Part shown: piece after piece, positions 1 to 11,404 of the stretch | How the letters are laid out: each line of letters starts with the position of its first letter | Numbering within the stretch: the stretch's first letter is position 1 | From: Phytophthora sp. 'mugwort' | Taxonomy: Eukaryota; Oomycota; Peronosporomycetes; Peronosporales; Peronosporaceae | DNA length: 64,000 bases | Direction: 5' to 3' | Assembly (NCBI GenBank): GCA_033558025.1 | Contig: JAUCEF010000006.1 | Coordinates: forward strand, 4,960,001-5,024,000 | Translations under genes and position numbers: made by a program | Notes under the pieces: model-generated | The model's input: only the letters and a program-made list of their open reading frames with translations | Database searches by the model: none | What the model was told of the DNA's origin: nothing

Positions 1-1739
1 AAAAAAGACGACTTCTGTGTGGATTTTTGCTGCTTGTCGTTCGGAGATTTCTTCGGCTCGATCGCACACTCGTTAAGTTTAAAGTAATTCACGAACGCTG
101 TTGTGGTAGTGATTGGATTCGGAATATGGTCCAACTGACGGAAGACTTCGCATTTCTGATCGTCTGTGAGCCTGGGAGCGCAATGAGGATCGTTACTGGC
201 CCTTTCTCTTTCTTCTTGCGATTCCACCGAGGATATTTCAGATTCGATTTGGGCAGCTGGAGCTGCAGTGAGACTTGTATTTACTGAGGCTTCGTCAATT
301 GCTGATCGAATGTGTGCAACATCGTACGAGATCTTGATCCCATTCCGGTCAATTGTAAAGCCCTTTTGTGTATTCTGCCACATCAGTACAAAACTGCCGT
401 TGTGCTCGACCTCAAAGGCCCCAACAATCGCCATATTCTTGACGCCGTCTGTACGACACATGGGTTGCTGCTGGTCGTCGTGGAAATACGTGGCCACGAA
501 GCTAAAATCACTGCTTTTACATAAAAATTCCCACCGAATCGTGTCACCTGCGATCACGTCCAAGTGCATCTCAACCTTACGACCCTTCTCGAGCCGTAGT
601 GTTTGTCCTGCCTTGTCGGCTATCGAACTACTGCTCTGGTTGCTGTTAAAATTTGAGCTATGCTTGTGTTCCATTTTAGACTTCTTCTTTTCCTTCGCAC
701 AAGGCACGGACGACTGTAAATGTTCCATAAACTGCTGCACTTCTTCAAATGGAGTGTTCTTGCCACTCGGAAGTTGTTTCGGCTTGCGATCCGGATTCAC
801 AATTGGTCGAAATTGCGCTTCGATGGAGAAATTGTGCATTTTATAGGTCGTTCCTGGCCACGGACATTTTCTCTGTCGACTGCGGCTCTTTTTGGTGTCT
901 GCGTCCTCCTGAATTCTGCTCTCGTCTTTCTTCCCCTGTGCTTTCACATCTTTCTGCTTTACAAACTCCAATCTGGTTGCATCCATACTCGACGACGACA
1001 TGGCCGTAGTCAGCGACATTTGCAGAGCCAAGTCCATATTCCCTACAGACGAGTTGTGCATGGCTTCCAAGACGTCATAGAACGCCTTACTGTTATGATC
1101 GATCACCACTGCATGACCTGCTCTGTCTTTACTATTCCTTCCCATATACACATGACTCATTGGTCCCTTCTTCCACTTGATCCCGTCCAACCCTTTTAAC
1201 GTCGAATCAATCCGTAATTGAGACCCTCGTTTCCAGATCCGAATCGTGTCAGAAGGTAGTACATTGGACACTATCGGCACCCACGAATGAGCTTCAATGA
1301 AGATTTCCGCCTCAAAATCCGGTAGCTTCTCCAGTGCCTGCATGAACGTCTCTTGGGCCGTCTCCAGCGACTTCATCACCTGCTTCTCGCCCCGCAGATA
1401 AATCTGGGCCAGCATGAACTCGTCATCACAGAGAGCCGCGTCATGCGCGCAGCTCCAACCGTCGGAGTTGCGTGACGCGACATTGGCATCACGGTCTAAG
1501 AGCAATTTCACTATAGCCCGTTGACTGGGCTGCACAATGCGCAGAGCCAAGTGCAATGCGGAGTTCCCGCGAACGTCCTTGAGCTCCAGGAGATTCGTCA
1601 GCGCCTCGGCTTTAAGCGGAGCAGTGGATTCTTCGCCCTCGGGGCAGACGGCAGCAAGGAGGCTGCGTATGCGCTCGATGTCCCCCTCCCATACAGCTAC
1701 GTGCAACGGAGGAGGAGGAGGGAGGGTGCCAGTACTCAT
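1..1739 (-). CDS. Ankyrin / GPCR-chaperone (ANKRD13-type) protein with GOLD-like domain, 3' end outside window
   Basis: The frame is open from the ATG at 1739 to the left edge (579 codons, no stop), so the C-terminus is missing. Residues about 12-110 hold ankyrin-type repeats (NSALHLALRIV, then DGWSCAHDAALCDD). Residues about 140-345 match the GPCR-chaperone domain of ANKRD13 proteins: HSWVPIVSNVLPSDTIRIWK, then LRIDSTLKGLDGIKWKKG. Residues about 381-480 look like a GOLD beta-sandwich (LRLEKGRKVEMHLDV, DTIRWEF, GSFVLMWQN). The tail seen is charged and low-complexity. ANKRD13 family members bind ubiquitin and act in endosomal sorting of membrane cargo; GOLD domains bind cargo in the secretory pathway. 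A role in membrane-protein quality control or trafficking is inferred. The first ATG starts directly before the ankyrin repeats. Domain calls are confident, the cellular role is not. Confidence 0.85.
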   Translation of the reverse strand, partial: MSTGTLPPPPPLHVAVWEGDIERIRSLLAAVCPEGEESTAPLKAEALTNLLELKDVRGNSALHLALRIVQPSQRAIVKLLLDRDANVASRNSDGWSCAHDAALCDDEFMLAQIYLRGEKQVMKSLETAQETFMQALEKLPDFEAEIFIEAHSWVPIVSNVLPSDTIRIWKRGSQLRIDSTLKGLDGIKWKKGPMSHVYMGRNSKDRAGHAVVIDHNSKAFYDVLEAMHNSSVGNMDLALQMSLTTAMSSSSMDATRLEFVKQKDVKAQGKKDESRIQEDADTKKSRSRQRKCPWPGTTYKMHNFSIEAQFRPIVNPDRKPKQLPSGKNTPFEEVQQFMEHLQSSVPCAKEKKKSKMEHKHSSNFNSNQSSSSIADKAGQTLRLEKGRKVEMHLDVIAGDTIRWEFLCKSSDFSFVATYFHDDQQQPMCRTDGVKNMAIVGAFEVEHNGSFVLMWQNTQKGFTIDRNGIKISYDVAHIRSAIDEASVNTSLTAAPAAQIESEISSVESQEERERASNDPHCAPRLTDDQKCEVFRQLDHIPNPITTTTAFVNYFKLNECAIEPKKSPNDKQQKSTQKSSF

Positions 1740-2047
1740 TAAGGGTGGAAATTGGGTCGGGATTATGGGGTTTTCTTTCGGGTCCAGTCTTTTTTTCATC
1801 AGGTGCAGATAAGATAGTTTATAATATATACTTCGAAGTAATAATAAAAAGTTACGAAGTAGCATAACTTACCAATCTGGCAATCATTGCCACATGTGGC
1901 ATTTACAGGTTAGCAGTAAGCGTCAGAACTGTAAAGTTGTATCTGGAGCAGTTAGAGCGAGCATTGTAGCAATGACGATCAACGACGGAGACTGCTAGGG
2001 GTTCCTTTGAGCTTTGCACAATTAAATGTAAATTCCAAATAATCAGG
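1740..2047. promoter_or_regulatory. Divergent intergenic region
   Basis: These 308 bp separate the start codons of two divergently transcribed genes, so both core promoters should lie here. The middle (about 1812-1870) is AT-rich. I cannot assign a TATA box or initiator with confidence. Confidence 0.45.
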
Positions 2048-3284
2048 ATGGAGGACGAGCAGGAGCGCGAGGAGCAGCGCCATTCGCGGTGCAGTTCGTC
2101 AAAGGAACAAGAGAATCCGGCGGCGGAGTTGGGGCAGCAACTTGTCGAGGCCAACATGACCATCGTGGTGCTTACGGAGCAGCTGAAAGCTGCCAAAGAG
2201 AGCCAGCAGAAGCTAGAGCTCGAGCTGGCGGAGGCTCGAGCCAGCACGCCACAGCTCATGATGAAGCTTGCTGTCGCACAAGAGCGGCTCGAGGCTGCGG
2301 AAGAGATCCAAGCACGACTCGAAAAGCAACTGGCCGAGTCCCAAACCCGAGTAACGAATGAGCTACCGCGGCTCGAGCTGGAGCTCGCTGTAGCAAGGGA
2401 GCAACATAAGGCCTTTGATGACAAGTTTAAGGCGGTTAAGCAGGAGCACATGCTTCAGCTTGAGAATATTGAACTGCAACTCAAGTCGATGGAGGAAAAG
2501 TACGAGCTTCAAGAGCGGGCCGCAGACTTATTGTCCAACTCAACTAAACGAGCTGAAGATTTGCCAGCACTTTCCGAGAAGTTGTACCTGGCACCGATGA
2601 TGATAATGCCGGATACTTGTCATGAATTGATCTGTGTGACTTTCATTACTGGACCTTCTCGAGAAACTATTGACAAAAAGGTCGAGAGGTTACGTGGACA
2701 AATCGTACCAGGTGCGAAAGCAGTCCTCGTCGAATCAGAAGAAGAAGCTGGCAAAATCAAGCAATCGGTCGTGGATCGAGGACAAGCTCTCGTGAAGCGA
2801 AAACGACGCGGAAATCCGGTAAATGTTTCATTTTTTCCTGTTATAAAGAAAGTTTACTAGATTTTTTCTAACCTAAATTGCCGTTTGTCAGAAATTACGC
2901 GTTGATGTCGAATTCATCAACGACCCCAGCAAACTCTGCACTCGACACGCGGACGACGAAGCAACTACGCGTGAGGAATTTTTGACGCTGTTTCGACTAC
3001 CTTTTACCCCTCTCGACGAGTTGGTTAAGCACATTGAACCGCCATCGATGATTGCAATTTCTGTGGAAAAGACGACGTCTTCGACCGATATCGCAAATCC
3101 TTTAAAGAAGAATATTGAGAAGGCGACGCCCCCGGTGAGCCCAAGTTCTGGGGAGGAGGTTGCGGATGAAGAAACGTCTGCTCCTCGCATTCCGCCGGTC
3201 CGTAGCTGGCGTCTGCCTGTACGAGGACCACATCTTCGGATTTCACAACGCTTTGGCTATAATTCGTCCAACGCTTCACGTTGA
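2048..3284 (+). CDS. Coiled-coil protein, two exons
   Basis: Exon 1 is 2048-2818 (257 codons), the intron 2819-2891 (73 bp, GTAAAT...TTTGTCAG), exon 2 2892-3284. The intron falls between codons and the joined frame is 387 aa. Residues about 25-175 are almost continuous heptads rich in Glu, Leu, Gln and Ala (LKAAKESQQKLELELAEA), so a long parallel coiled coil is expected. The region after it (PMMIMPDTCHELICVTFITG) is more globular, and the last 60 residues are Ser/Pro-rich. No signal peptide, membrane segment or catalytic motif is visible. A structural or scaffolding role is the most that can be inferred. It is divergent from the ankyrin/GOLD gene. Confidence 0.75.
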
Positions 3285-4319
3285 AATGTTCGTTAAAATT
3301 CGTTGACGTAAGAGTTTGGAATAAACTCCAACTGTTCTAGAGTTTCTCAAGCAATTCCATTATGTATAATTATAAATGAGCTTTTGATGTATAACTGGTT
3401 TTGGGATCAAGTGAAAGCTGTCGCGAATTTGTTCAAAAATAAGGATGTTTAAAAAAAAATTGTTGGGTCTAGGTGATAAATACAGCTAGTGATGAGCTGC
3501 TTTCTTCATCCTTCCGACCTTATCTCACTTATTTCACTTGCCGTCTCATCAATGACCTCGAGCACATAGTCACCTCTGCATCCGCAAGTATCGGCACGAA
3601 TCGAACGCCCCCTTATCGGCCTCAAGATATTAGCAATTGCTCTCGAACTCACCGGTCACCACTGAGTCAATTCGATGCAGTTGCGGAAAGTCGAACGCAA
3701 AATACGTACTCCATTGATGGGAAATGGCTCCTTTATCGGCCTTGATTTCCAATTTTGGCCATCCACGTGCCACCAATCTCAATTTTCAGTGTTTAATATT
3801 TTTCTCAGCTCAGTTATACCAACCGTCGACAAAGAACAAAAGTATTGTCTGGTTCCGGTAGACGTATACTCTTCACAAAGGTTGGATCGAATCCCATTAG
3901 GTATCATGATTTTGTTGGTGCGGCCTCATCCCAATCCTGCCAGTTACAGTAAGTTCATGGAGTGATGTAGAGGGTTCGATCACCAGCATGTTTTCATCAT
4001 GCCAAAGGTCCGATTCTTCCAGCGTCACGGTTATCTTCAGCTCGAGATCAGTCCATAAGTCGCCATAGTCCTACACGAACGGCAACACACTAGCAAAACC
4101 AAATTTCGCTGCCAGTTAAGCTAATGGGAAAAGGCCGCAAGAGATTTTCTTCTCCTTACCATACGATACCAACCGTTAGAACTTGCGGTGGAATAGTAGA
4201 TTGTCAGTTGGCATTTTGCTGAAGGGAACGTAGATACTTCCAAGTATCTCGTTTGCGCTGCTACTTGAACGTTGCCGTGGCGTTCCCATTCCCAGGTTGT
4301 GATCCTGCCATTGTGTATC
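3285..4319. other. Intergenic, no gene recognised
   Basis: This stretch follows the coiled-coil gene and precedes the plus-strand TPR-family pseudogene. It is AT-rich, with only short frames lacking recognisable protein features. Confidence 0.5.
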
Positions 4320-7300
4320 GTTTCTTGCCAGTTTGTCCGAAGTTGAACAGGCAGATATCATGGAGAATATTTCACACGAAACTGAAGATTTGGAAGAGCA
4401 AACCCCGTCATTGAACACCCAACAAGGGATGATCCAACGATTTAAGACGATGCATGCCAGGTTTGTCCGGCCTGGAGGTATTTTTGGTGAAGAAATGCTC
4501 GCTGGAAATCTTAGCGCCAGTAGTTTTACTATTGACGATGCCAAGCCGAAATCCGAATTGAGATCCCTGGGAGATCTCAAGCCAATGATTGGCAAGGAAT
4601 TGCAGCTCGGTACAACGCACAGGGGCCGATATCTTTGCGATAAAATCTGTCGAGTCGGAGGTTCAGGCGCTCGTGATGCTGCTCACTAACATCGCATTTT
4701 GTCGCTTCAAAATGGACGACTATGCAGCTTCTATCCAGCTTGCAGGTGCTGCTGTGCATCTCGATCCGACCTATTTCAAAGCTTTGTACGGCCTCGTTTT
4801 AGCTCTTGCTGAATATGAAGTCGATCCTCATGAAGAATACAGTAAAATGCTGGCAACACGTTTAATCACGCAGGTACGCCGTATATCACCAAGTTTGTCG
4901 TTTAAACAAGTACAAGCACTGGAAAATACGCTGAAACGCGACTTCAGCCCCCGTGATACCTTTTATTTGCTCATTAATTTATTTACTCATAGCAGAATGG
5001 TGCGTGGAGTTAACGTCTCCTGGATTCTTAATACCCAATGGGGATTTATTGGGAGAACGAACACTGCCGGTGAATGGCGAAAAGAAGGATCTGTTTCTTT
5101 GCCAAAGGTGATTTTGAATATGCTGAAGAAAGTATCGAATGAGGGTGGCTGCAATGTTGCCATGCTGTAAATATTTATCGGTAGTGCTGAATAACATTGC
5201 CGCGGTTCACTTCATGATGGCCGAGAGTGTAACACTGTCGTTGATGTTGGCAAATTTGCTGCCAATTCGGACGAAACTCTAAGTATCGAAGCAGCTTTTC
5301 TGAATTGCACAGTCGCAGGAATCGTTGACCCGCTTAACCGCAAGGCGTGGCTTCGTCGGGTCTACTGCTTGCATAAAATAGGATTTATTCAGGAGAATTA
5401 TGTCCAAGATTTGCAAGAAAAATGTCGAAGTGTCGTCTCGAATGGAATGGAGGCAACAGAGAGGTCCGGCCAGCTGGAGGAGTTCAAGCGCAGTCTAGAT
5501 CTCGATATTCAACGACGTCGTCAACAAATTGCAAGAAAGGAGACTGCTCAAAAGGATTCAAAAGCGTCAACGGAGGTGCCAAGTAATCAGCGTCACGGAA
5601 ATTTTCCATCTGTGTCAAGGAAGGCGGAGAATTTCGGGCCACGTGTTGAAGACTGTAACAAATTAATGAACACATCGCTCGAATGGAAGGGTTTGTGAGA
5701 GAACGCGTTTGGCGCATGCTATAGCGGAGTCCCAGCCAATCCGCGGCTACATTTACTACAGCGCGAGCTACTGACGTTTCTCACGACTTCGCCACCAGAA
5801 ATCCACACTGAGTTTCCGAAATTTCGTGAATGGCCAGAAGGTACTGACCCTACGTTGGCTCGCAAATTGCTGTATGGTACGTTCTTAGACGCCCATGTCT
5901 CGCCTTGGCTTGATGCACATAGCATCCGTGAAGGAACCTTTTTTGAAAATTTAACTTTTGCCAAGAAAGTGAAGCGATGGCATGGAACGGGAGCGATGGA
6001 GATTCTTCGAGCACGAGGTTCCGTGAAATATGGAGATATTGTTGACGGCCGTGAAGCTTAAATTGGCTACGCACCGAGGTATAGTGCCAGCACTCGATCC
6101 AACTTTCCGAACAACGTCAGCCGAAGGGATATCTATTATTTCAACTCGATCCACGTCGCGATTGGATTTAATGACTTTAGCAGTCTTGTTGCCGCCGAGT
6201 TTGGCAAGAATTCAAGTCACGACGCCCCTTTGAGATATGTAGGATTTGAGATGAGCGAGCTTGCCGTCGCCAAGTACAAAATAGTTGCACACATGCTTGG
6301 ATCTTCATGTTTCTCACTCTCAAGAGTAATGGAAGTTTGGCTTTCGTCGACGTGGAATGAAACGACATTAAAGGACTTTCGGGAAAAAAAAGACTGAATT
6401 TTGTATTGGAATGACTTCGTGAACAAAACGAAAACCCATAGGTAATGGCATATTTGAACCATTGGGCATCTGCCGAGGTGATTTCCGATGCAGAAGCACG
6501 TTCGAACTTTTTTTCCACGCTGAAAAAACACAACACGAGAATTCTTCCACTGTTATGTTGTTTCCGCCGTCAAATTGACCGCCTTGACTTGACTCAGTAT
6601 ATGCTGAGTGGCGAAATTCGAGCATCGTCAGATGTCTTGAATCTGGTGGAGAAGGAACATCTTGGCGCAACTCAAACGAAAACTGATTCAGAATCGGACT
6701 GGAAAATCCAAGAAGAAGCGTAACCGAAAAAAGAAGAAAATTTCTGCAATAAAGAGTCTTGCGAAATCTATTTACCCTACGCCACTGGTTGGAAATTTAA
6801 CAACATGGATCTTAGTGATGAAATTGCTCTGAATATTGTGGATTTCATGCAACTTGGTGGAAGGATTATGTCAAGCGAGAAAGACACAGAAATACTCAGC
6901 GGACAAGCTTTCGGTATTAGAGCTGTTCATTATCCACATTTTGACGAATCCTCACCGTCTCCGCGGGCTAATGTCGGCAAATAAATTGACGATCGAGGTG
7001 CATTATGGGGTTGTCAAGGCGGTTCGAGGAGATGATGTGAACGACCCTGTGAATCAAGAGCTACTCTCGCGTATTGCAATGATGCGTCCACCAAAGTATC
7101 TCATGGTCAAATGTGCTCGATTCGGTTTTGTTCGAAGATTTCCGTGATCTCGCGCGTCGCTGTTCGTTGTATGGCGATTGCATGCATTACGGCTACAGCA
7201 CGAACTGGCCAGCACATGTGCTTGGGGCGTCGATCATTGATTATAATCCACGAGATGCCAAGTGATGTTTAACGCGGTGCTTAATTCGGCTCTCGGATTC

Positions 7301-7708
7301 CCGAATGACTCGTCGCTGCCACTTCCTTCCCTTGTGGATATCTTTACCCAAGTGGACTTGGACATGTTGCTCTTTTTGCCCTTCCGCGAGCACGTACTCG
7401 ATGCTGTGGCGTACGTTCTTAACCAAATCTTCGATGACGAATAATCGAGAATTTTGTGTGGAGAAGTGACGAACCGAGTGCTGCAGAATCTCGGGGCCTC
7501 ACGCACAGCATTTAACTGCGGATTGCAGATGGGGGCAAAGGGAATAGCCGTGGCGAGTCCTCTCTATCGCTCACCATGTACACTCTTTATGGGCTGGTGC
7601 TACGACCCAAACGTTCGTTTGGTGGAGAGGAACCCGTTTGAATCAGGCGATGTATGCGGTGCGGATTTGTTGGCTCGGTTAGTGATGATGATGCACTTCG
7701 GTATGTAA
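4320..7708 (+). pseudogene. TPR-containing protein family, decayed copy A
   Basis: Fragments in all three plus frames line up, in order, with the minus-strand copy at 36925-40756. The N-terminal block has FVRPGGIFGEE, FTIDDAKPKSEL and LGTTHRGRYLC. A TPR-like block follows near 4680-4800 (LLTNIAFCRFKMDDYAASIQ). Then come a block with KVKRWHGTGAMEI and VKYGDIVDGREA (about 5855-6061) and C-terminal blocks near 6840-7140 and 7262-7708 (SALGFPNDSSLPLPSLVDIF, GWCYDPNVRLV). At least six changes of frame or stops separate them, and the part after RGRYLC seems deleted compared with copy B. No single frame gives a full product. The N-terminal half recalls fungal TPR proteins of the TPR/SET group; no SET core is seen. 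Function unknown. Confidence 0.75.
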
Positions 7709-7826
7709 GACCCGAAGCTCTTAGGTTGATGCCAGGTTCCATGTTGTTTACTTCTTTTTGTTATTTCGGTTAAATTGCTGTTAAGTTCTTCAGTTTAACG
7801 TGTCAGCATTACCCACCATCACTCTC

Positions 7827-8621
7827 CTAAACATCTCGTGCTTCCTTCCCCTGTAGCAAAGCAGCTAGCGCTCCTACCACAACACGAAGATCTTCGTCTT
7901 TCTTGCTCTCACTAACCGTAAACTTGCAGAACCGTGCACCTTGAGTACCCAATTCCATCACTTGCCACGTCAAACAATCTGACACAACACCATAGATATG
8001 CTTCTCGAAATTTGGCTCCTTTTCCAGCCGCTCGAGCAACGCTATCTCCACAGTGATGGCCATCTTTGCGATACCTTTGTCGAAATCTTGCTCATTGCAC
8101 TCCATAATGATCGCGGCTTCTAGGCCTCCATCACGAAGTAAATCCACGCGACGTAAAGGTTCAAGAGCTTTGCACTTGAATGACACGTTGCGCTCGATTT
8201 TCACTTGGCTCGTGCATTCACGACATACGGCTCGAATCACCGCATCGATAACTGCCAGTTTATCTTCATCCGAAGCCGTCGCGATTGTCTCCATGCAACT
8301 CGTCTCAACGAAGTCGTCCACAGTCGCCAATAGGAGCTCAAACGAAGGTTCGTTGAGCGGCATTGGGTCGATCTCGAATAGCTTCGGATGGTGGTCGCCG
8401 ACGTCTTCGTAGATTTTCTGGAGCTTTTCCTCCCACACGAGGACGTCGAAAGCGGCTCGGAATTGTCTCTTTTGTCCGACATTGACGGAGATCTGAACAG
8501 GGGGTTGCTCCTTCACAAGCATTTGTAGCAGACAGATACGCGCCTTGTGAACAGCACTTGCGGGCATATCGTACTCGTCCAAAAGCTTCGGCTTGGGCGC
8601 TACTGGAACCGTACGCGCCAT
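7827..8621 (-). CDS. Hypothetical protein, possible degenerate PD-(D/E)XK nuclease-like fold
   Basis: An intact 264-aa single-exon frame starts at the ATG at 8621. I do not recognise a named family. The central part (about residues 155-225) runs RRVDLLRD, AAIIMECNEQDFDKGIAKMA and then HIYGVVSDCLTWQVMEL. This order (acidic residue, beta-strand ending in E-x-x, a helix with G...A, then a strand resembling YGIVTDG..W) resembles restriction-endonuclease-like folds in Crinkler-type and other eukaryotic nucleases. The usual E-x-K would here be E-C-N, so catalysis would be doubtful. No signal peptide, RxLR or LxLFLAK motif is visible. It lies tail-to-tail with the pseudogene ending at 7708. The coding call is firm; the fold is inference. 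Confidence 0.65.
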   Translation of the reverse strand: MARTVPVAPKPKLLDEYDMPASAVHKARICLLQMLVKEQPPVQISVNVGQKRQFRAAFDVLVWEEKLQKIYEDVGDHHPKLFEIDPMPLNEPSFELLLATVDDFVETSCMETIATASDEDKLAVIDAVIRAVCRECTSQVKIERNVSFKCKALEPLRRVDLLRDGGLEAAIIMECNEQDFDKGIAKMAITVEIALLERLEKEPNFEKHIYGVVSDCLTWQVMELGTQGARFCKFTVSESKKDEDLRVVVGALAALLQGKEARDV

Positions 8622-9559
8622 AGCGAGGAATTCAGTTAGCGAAAAACTACAGTGGGAAAATGACGTGGATTCACTTTTTTGTTTGCCACTTCAACTTGCC
8701 CATTGATATTGTGGGTTCTACTCAAAATTCCCATGCACGATTGGTTGAATGAACCCAGGCGCAGTGATAGTAGGACCTATGCAAAAGAATATAATTCAGG
8801 CTATTCGAGGAGACAGAACTTCACCCATCAAAAGACCTGTTAGAACGAGTCAAATTAAAGCTGCAGCAATTAGAATATGTTTTATAACTAGTACCGAAAA
8901 AGACAGTGGTTATTGTAATCCGATTATTACGATGGAAACACTGGGTTGGCATGTCCATATGGATTACATGCTTTACTGGTCGTTTATCCCCAGACCGAGA
9001 TACCAACGGAGAAACCAGGGCCTAAAGTTAAAAGCTTAGCGCAAGCCACAGGTGAAAAGTCATTTACAACTAATTGTCGTTTCGAAATTTATACCAGATG
9101 TGAAAGTAGCTCAGTTAATGAAAAAAGGCTGTCGTTCGACGGCTAATGGTTCAGACTCCCTCATGGCTACTCAGAAAGTTAATTCATCTCACCTGGTGAA
9201 ATATTGGTGCCGGAGTTCCAATAAAAGTAGGTGTACTACGTCATGCACGTCTGCTCCATTTCATTGTTTACGCAGGTCATTTTGCATTTATTTACTATTA
9301 TCACGTGTGGCATCCCTTGAAGCGCCATCGACAGACTTCAACCTCAGCAAAACCTGGAATCACGGCAACTGACAGCCGCATATTGCGGCGGTGAGGCCTC
9401 GAGGCCTTTAACGCGTTGTGTACCTTCTCGCGGAATGTTTTACTGCCAGTGCCGAATATGACCATATATACAGGGAGCTTAAGCTAAGGTTGAAGGACAA
9501 GAATCTCGTTAGCAAGTTTGCTTGATATCTCAGCATGTTTGTGATGTGATTGCGAGCTG
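8622..9559. other. Non-coding, no gene recognised
   Basis: The block 8730-9260 is AT-richer than its surroundings and has several short overlapping frames on both strands, none with a recognised domain. It could be an organelle-derived insert or decayed element; I could not match it to anything. Confidence 0.35.
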
Positions 9560-10695
9560 AAGATGATTGACGGAATGGAAGCGAAATCGTATTTTATCGC
9601 GCATTTCGTCGCCGGATTCAATAGAGCCTTTAAGCTGGGGAACCAAAACGAGTTTCAAAACGAGAAATCAAGTCGTTTTGAATATTCGTTCCCAAATGCC
9701 AGGTGGCACTAAAGCAGAAATCGTCAGTACGAAACAAATCAATTCTTCACTTCATAGGCCGGTGGCTGAGAACGGCGACGAAATCAGCTCCGTCGGCTCC
9801 TTGAGCGACGTCGACGTGCTTAGCGACGACGCCAGCGCGTCGCTTCAACTTGGGCAGGACGCGGTCGGAACGCAGGAGGTGAACAACTCAGAACCGTGCG
9901 CACCATCAGACGACGACGAAGAGAGGAGCTGCGAGGAATGCCACAGAGCCCCGCTCGCGGTTCAATGCAGCTGCTGGCAAGTCTCTCCTTGCTGAAGTCC
10001 TCGCCACGCCTCCATTCGCCGCAGATCGCAAAGCGGTAACGAAGGTATGGAGAGGAATTGCAAATCGATTAAATAATCACTGGGCACGAACTTCAGCTTT
10101 CGCTCTTGTCGTGACCGCGCCGGCCTCCTCCTTCGCAAGTATGCAGTCCACAAGCGTCGAAACGAAGCCGCCAGCGGTACCAGCGAAGTGCACACGGACG
10201 ATGACGACGTGCTCGAGCAGCTGCTGTTTAAAGACGACGCAGCGACTCGGATGCAGAGAAGAAGGCCGCTACAGCTTCTAAAACGCAGGTGTTGGAAACC
10301 GCAGGTCAGCGGCTAACGCGAGCAGCTGAGAAAATGTATGTTTTATATTTGACACTTACATGGGTGTGCTCTAATGCAATACTTTGTGACTTTTGCTGAA
10401 TGTTGCATTAATTAACAGAGTCGCTGAGGGAATTGCCATCGAGGGACGAGGCAAGGCAAGCAAGCCAAAGCGTCGCCGTCTCTCCACCTAGCTTGAGAAA
10501 GAGCAAGAGGATGCAGCTGAGCGCAGAAAACTCAAGGCGCAAAAGGTAGAATTTCATCGGGAGGATCATCAACTTCGCCGCGCCGAGATGGAGCAGCAAC
10601 GGTGTCAGCATGGGATGCTCCTAGAGCAGATGCAGCACCAAGCTGCACAAACCGAGGCGCTTATGAAACTTTTAGCAACTGCTATTAGTGAATGA
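9560..10695 (+). pseudogene. Myb/SANT-like DNA-binding protein with C-terminal coiled coil, broken
   Basis: An acidic N-terminal part (SSVGSLSDVDVLSDDASASL) is followed, after a frame change near 9990, by a Myb/SANT-like block: AEVLATPPFAADRKAVTKVW, RGIANRLNNHW and, after another frame change, SFRSCRDRAGLLLRKY. A likely intron lies at 10336-10418 (GTATGT...TTAACAG). The last exon encodes a charged helix (EDHQLRRAEMEQQRCQHGML) ending with the TGA at 10693-10695 and has one in-frame TAG just before that helix. Proteins with this layout (SANT-like domain, then an Arg/Glu/Gln helix) are multicopy in oomycetes and often occur in repeat-rich DNA. Frame changes plus a stop make this copy non-functional. 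The true start is unclear. Confidence 0.55.
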
Positions 10696-11404
10696 GCTCC
10701 AGACATATTTTAGCTACAGAAATATTCTTGCAAGGAAGGAGGAGCTACTCCAAAGCATTTGTCGTTGTTGTTGCCACGGCGGAAATAGTTATGCAGTTTG
10801 TTAGAATCACCGCTGTCTTGTATAGCGTCGCCGCCGGAACGCCACCTAGGTACATCTTTCGTTTAAAATCGACGCAGCCCAGTAGTTGACCACCTGACCA
10901 TAAGACCATTCCACGGAAGTCCTCACCACTGACCTCGGCGCATTAATTGCAGCTCGGGTAGCTGTGAGACTGGATCATTTGAATGGCGACACAAATACAT
11001 CGGTGCGGCCGTAAGCTTGATCTCCGTGGATGAAAAAGCCACGAAATCGTTCGTCGGAGCGAATGCGCGCATCTAAACCGGAACTGTGAAGCAATGCTGT
11101 ATCGTGGCGATGCCCTCAACTGGGTCATACATGTGGAAGATCATACCATCTAGAATAACGACGGTCTGGAATTTAACGCCGTGATTTCGTTTGTGACAGC
11201 TGTAAACACTCTGCTGACCCGAGCTCCTGTAGGACGGCAAATTCCGCGTACCGTTCCGCCCACGAATCCCCAAACTCGGTTCAGCTCAGCACTGTGATCA
11301 TAAATTGAACCAGTGGCGGTGACCCGGGGTTACCCCCAACAACCCGGTGCTCAACTAAACTATTGAAAAAATATTCTGCATAATAGATCGATAATAGTCT
11401 CTGC
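10696..11404. other. Non-coding, no gene recognised
   Basis: Only short frames occur here and none shows a domain. Confidence 0.4.

Noticed and set aside
268..846. Plus-strand frames of up to 192 codons
   Set aside because: They overlap the ankyrin/GPCR-chaperone/GOLD frame on the minus strand, which has clear domains; the plus frames have none.
9101..9175. tRNA-like start (tgaaagtagctcagtt) with a ggttc box
   Set aside because: The D-stem does not close, the anticodon loop comes out at six bases and the T-stem has mismatches. It may be an old organelle-derived fragment, but a tRNA call is not supported.
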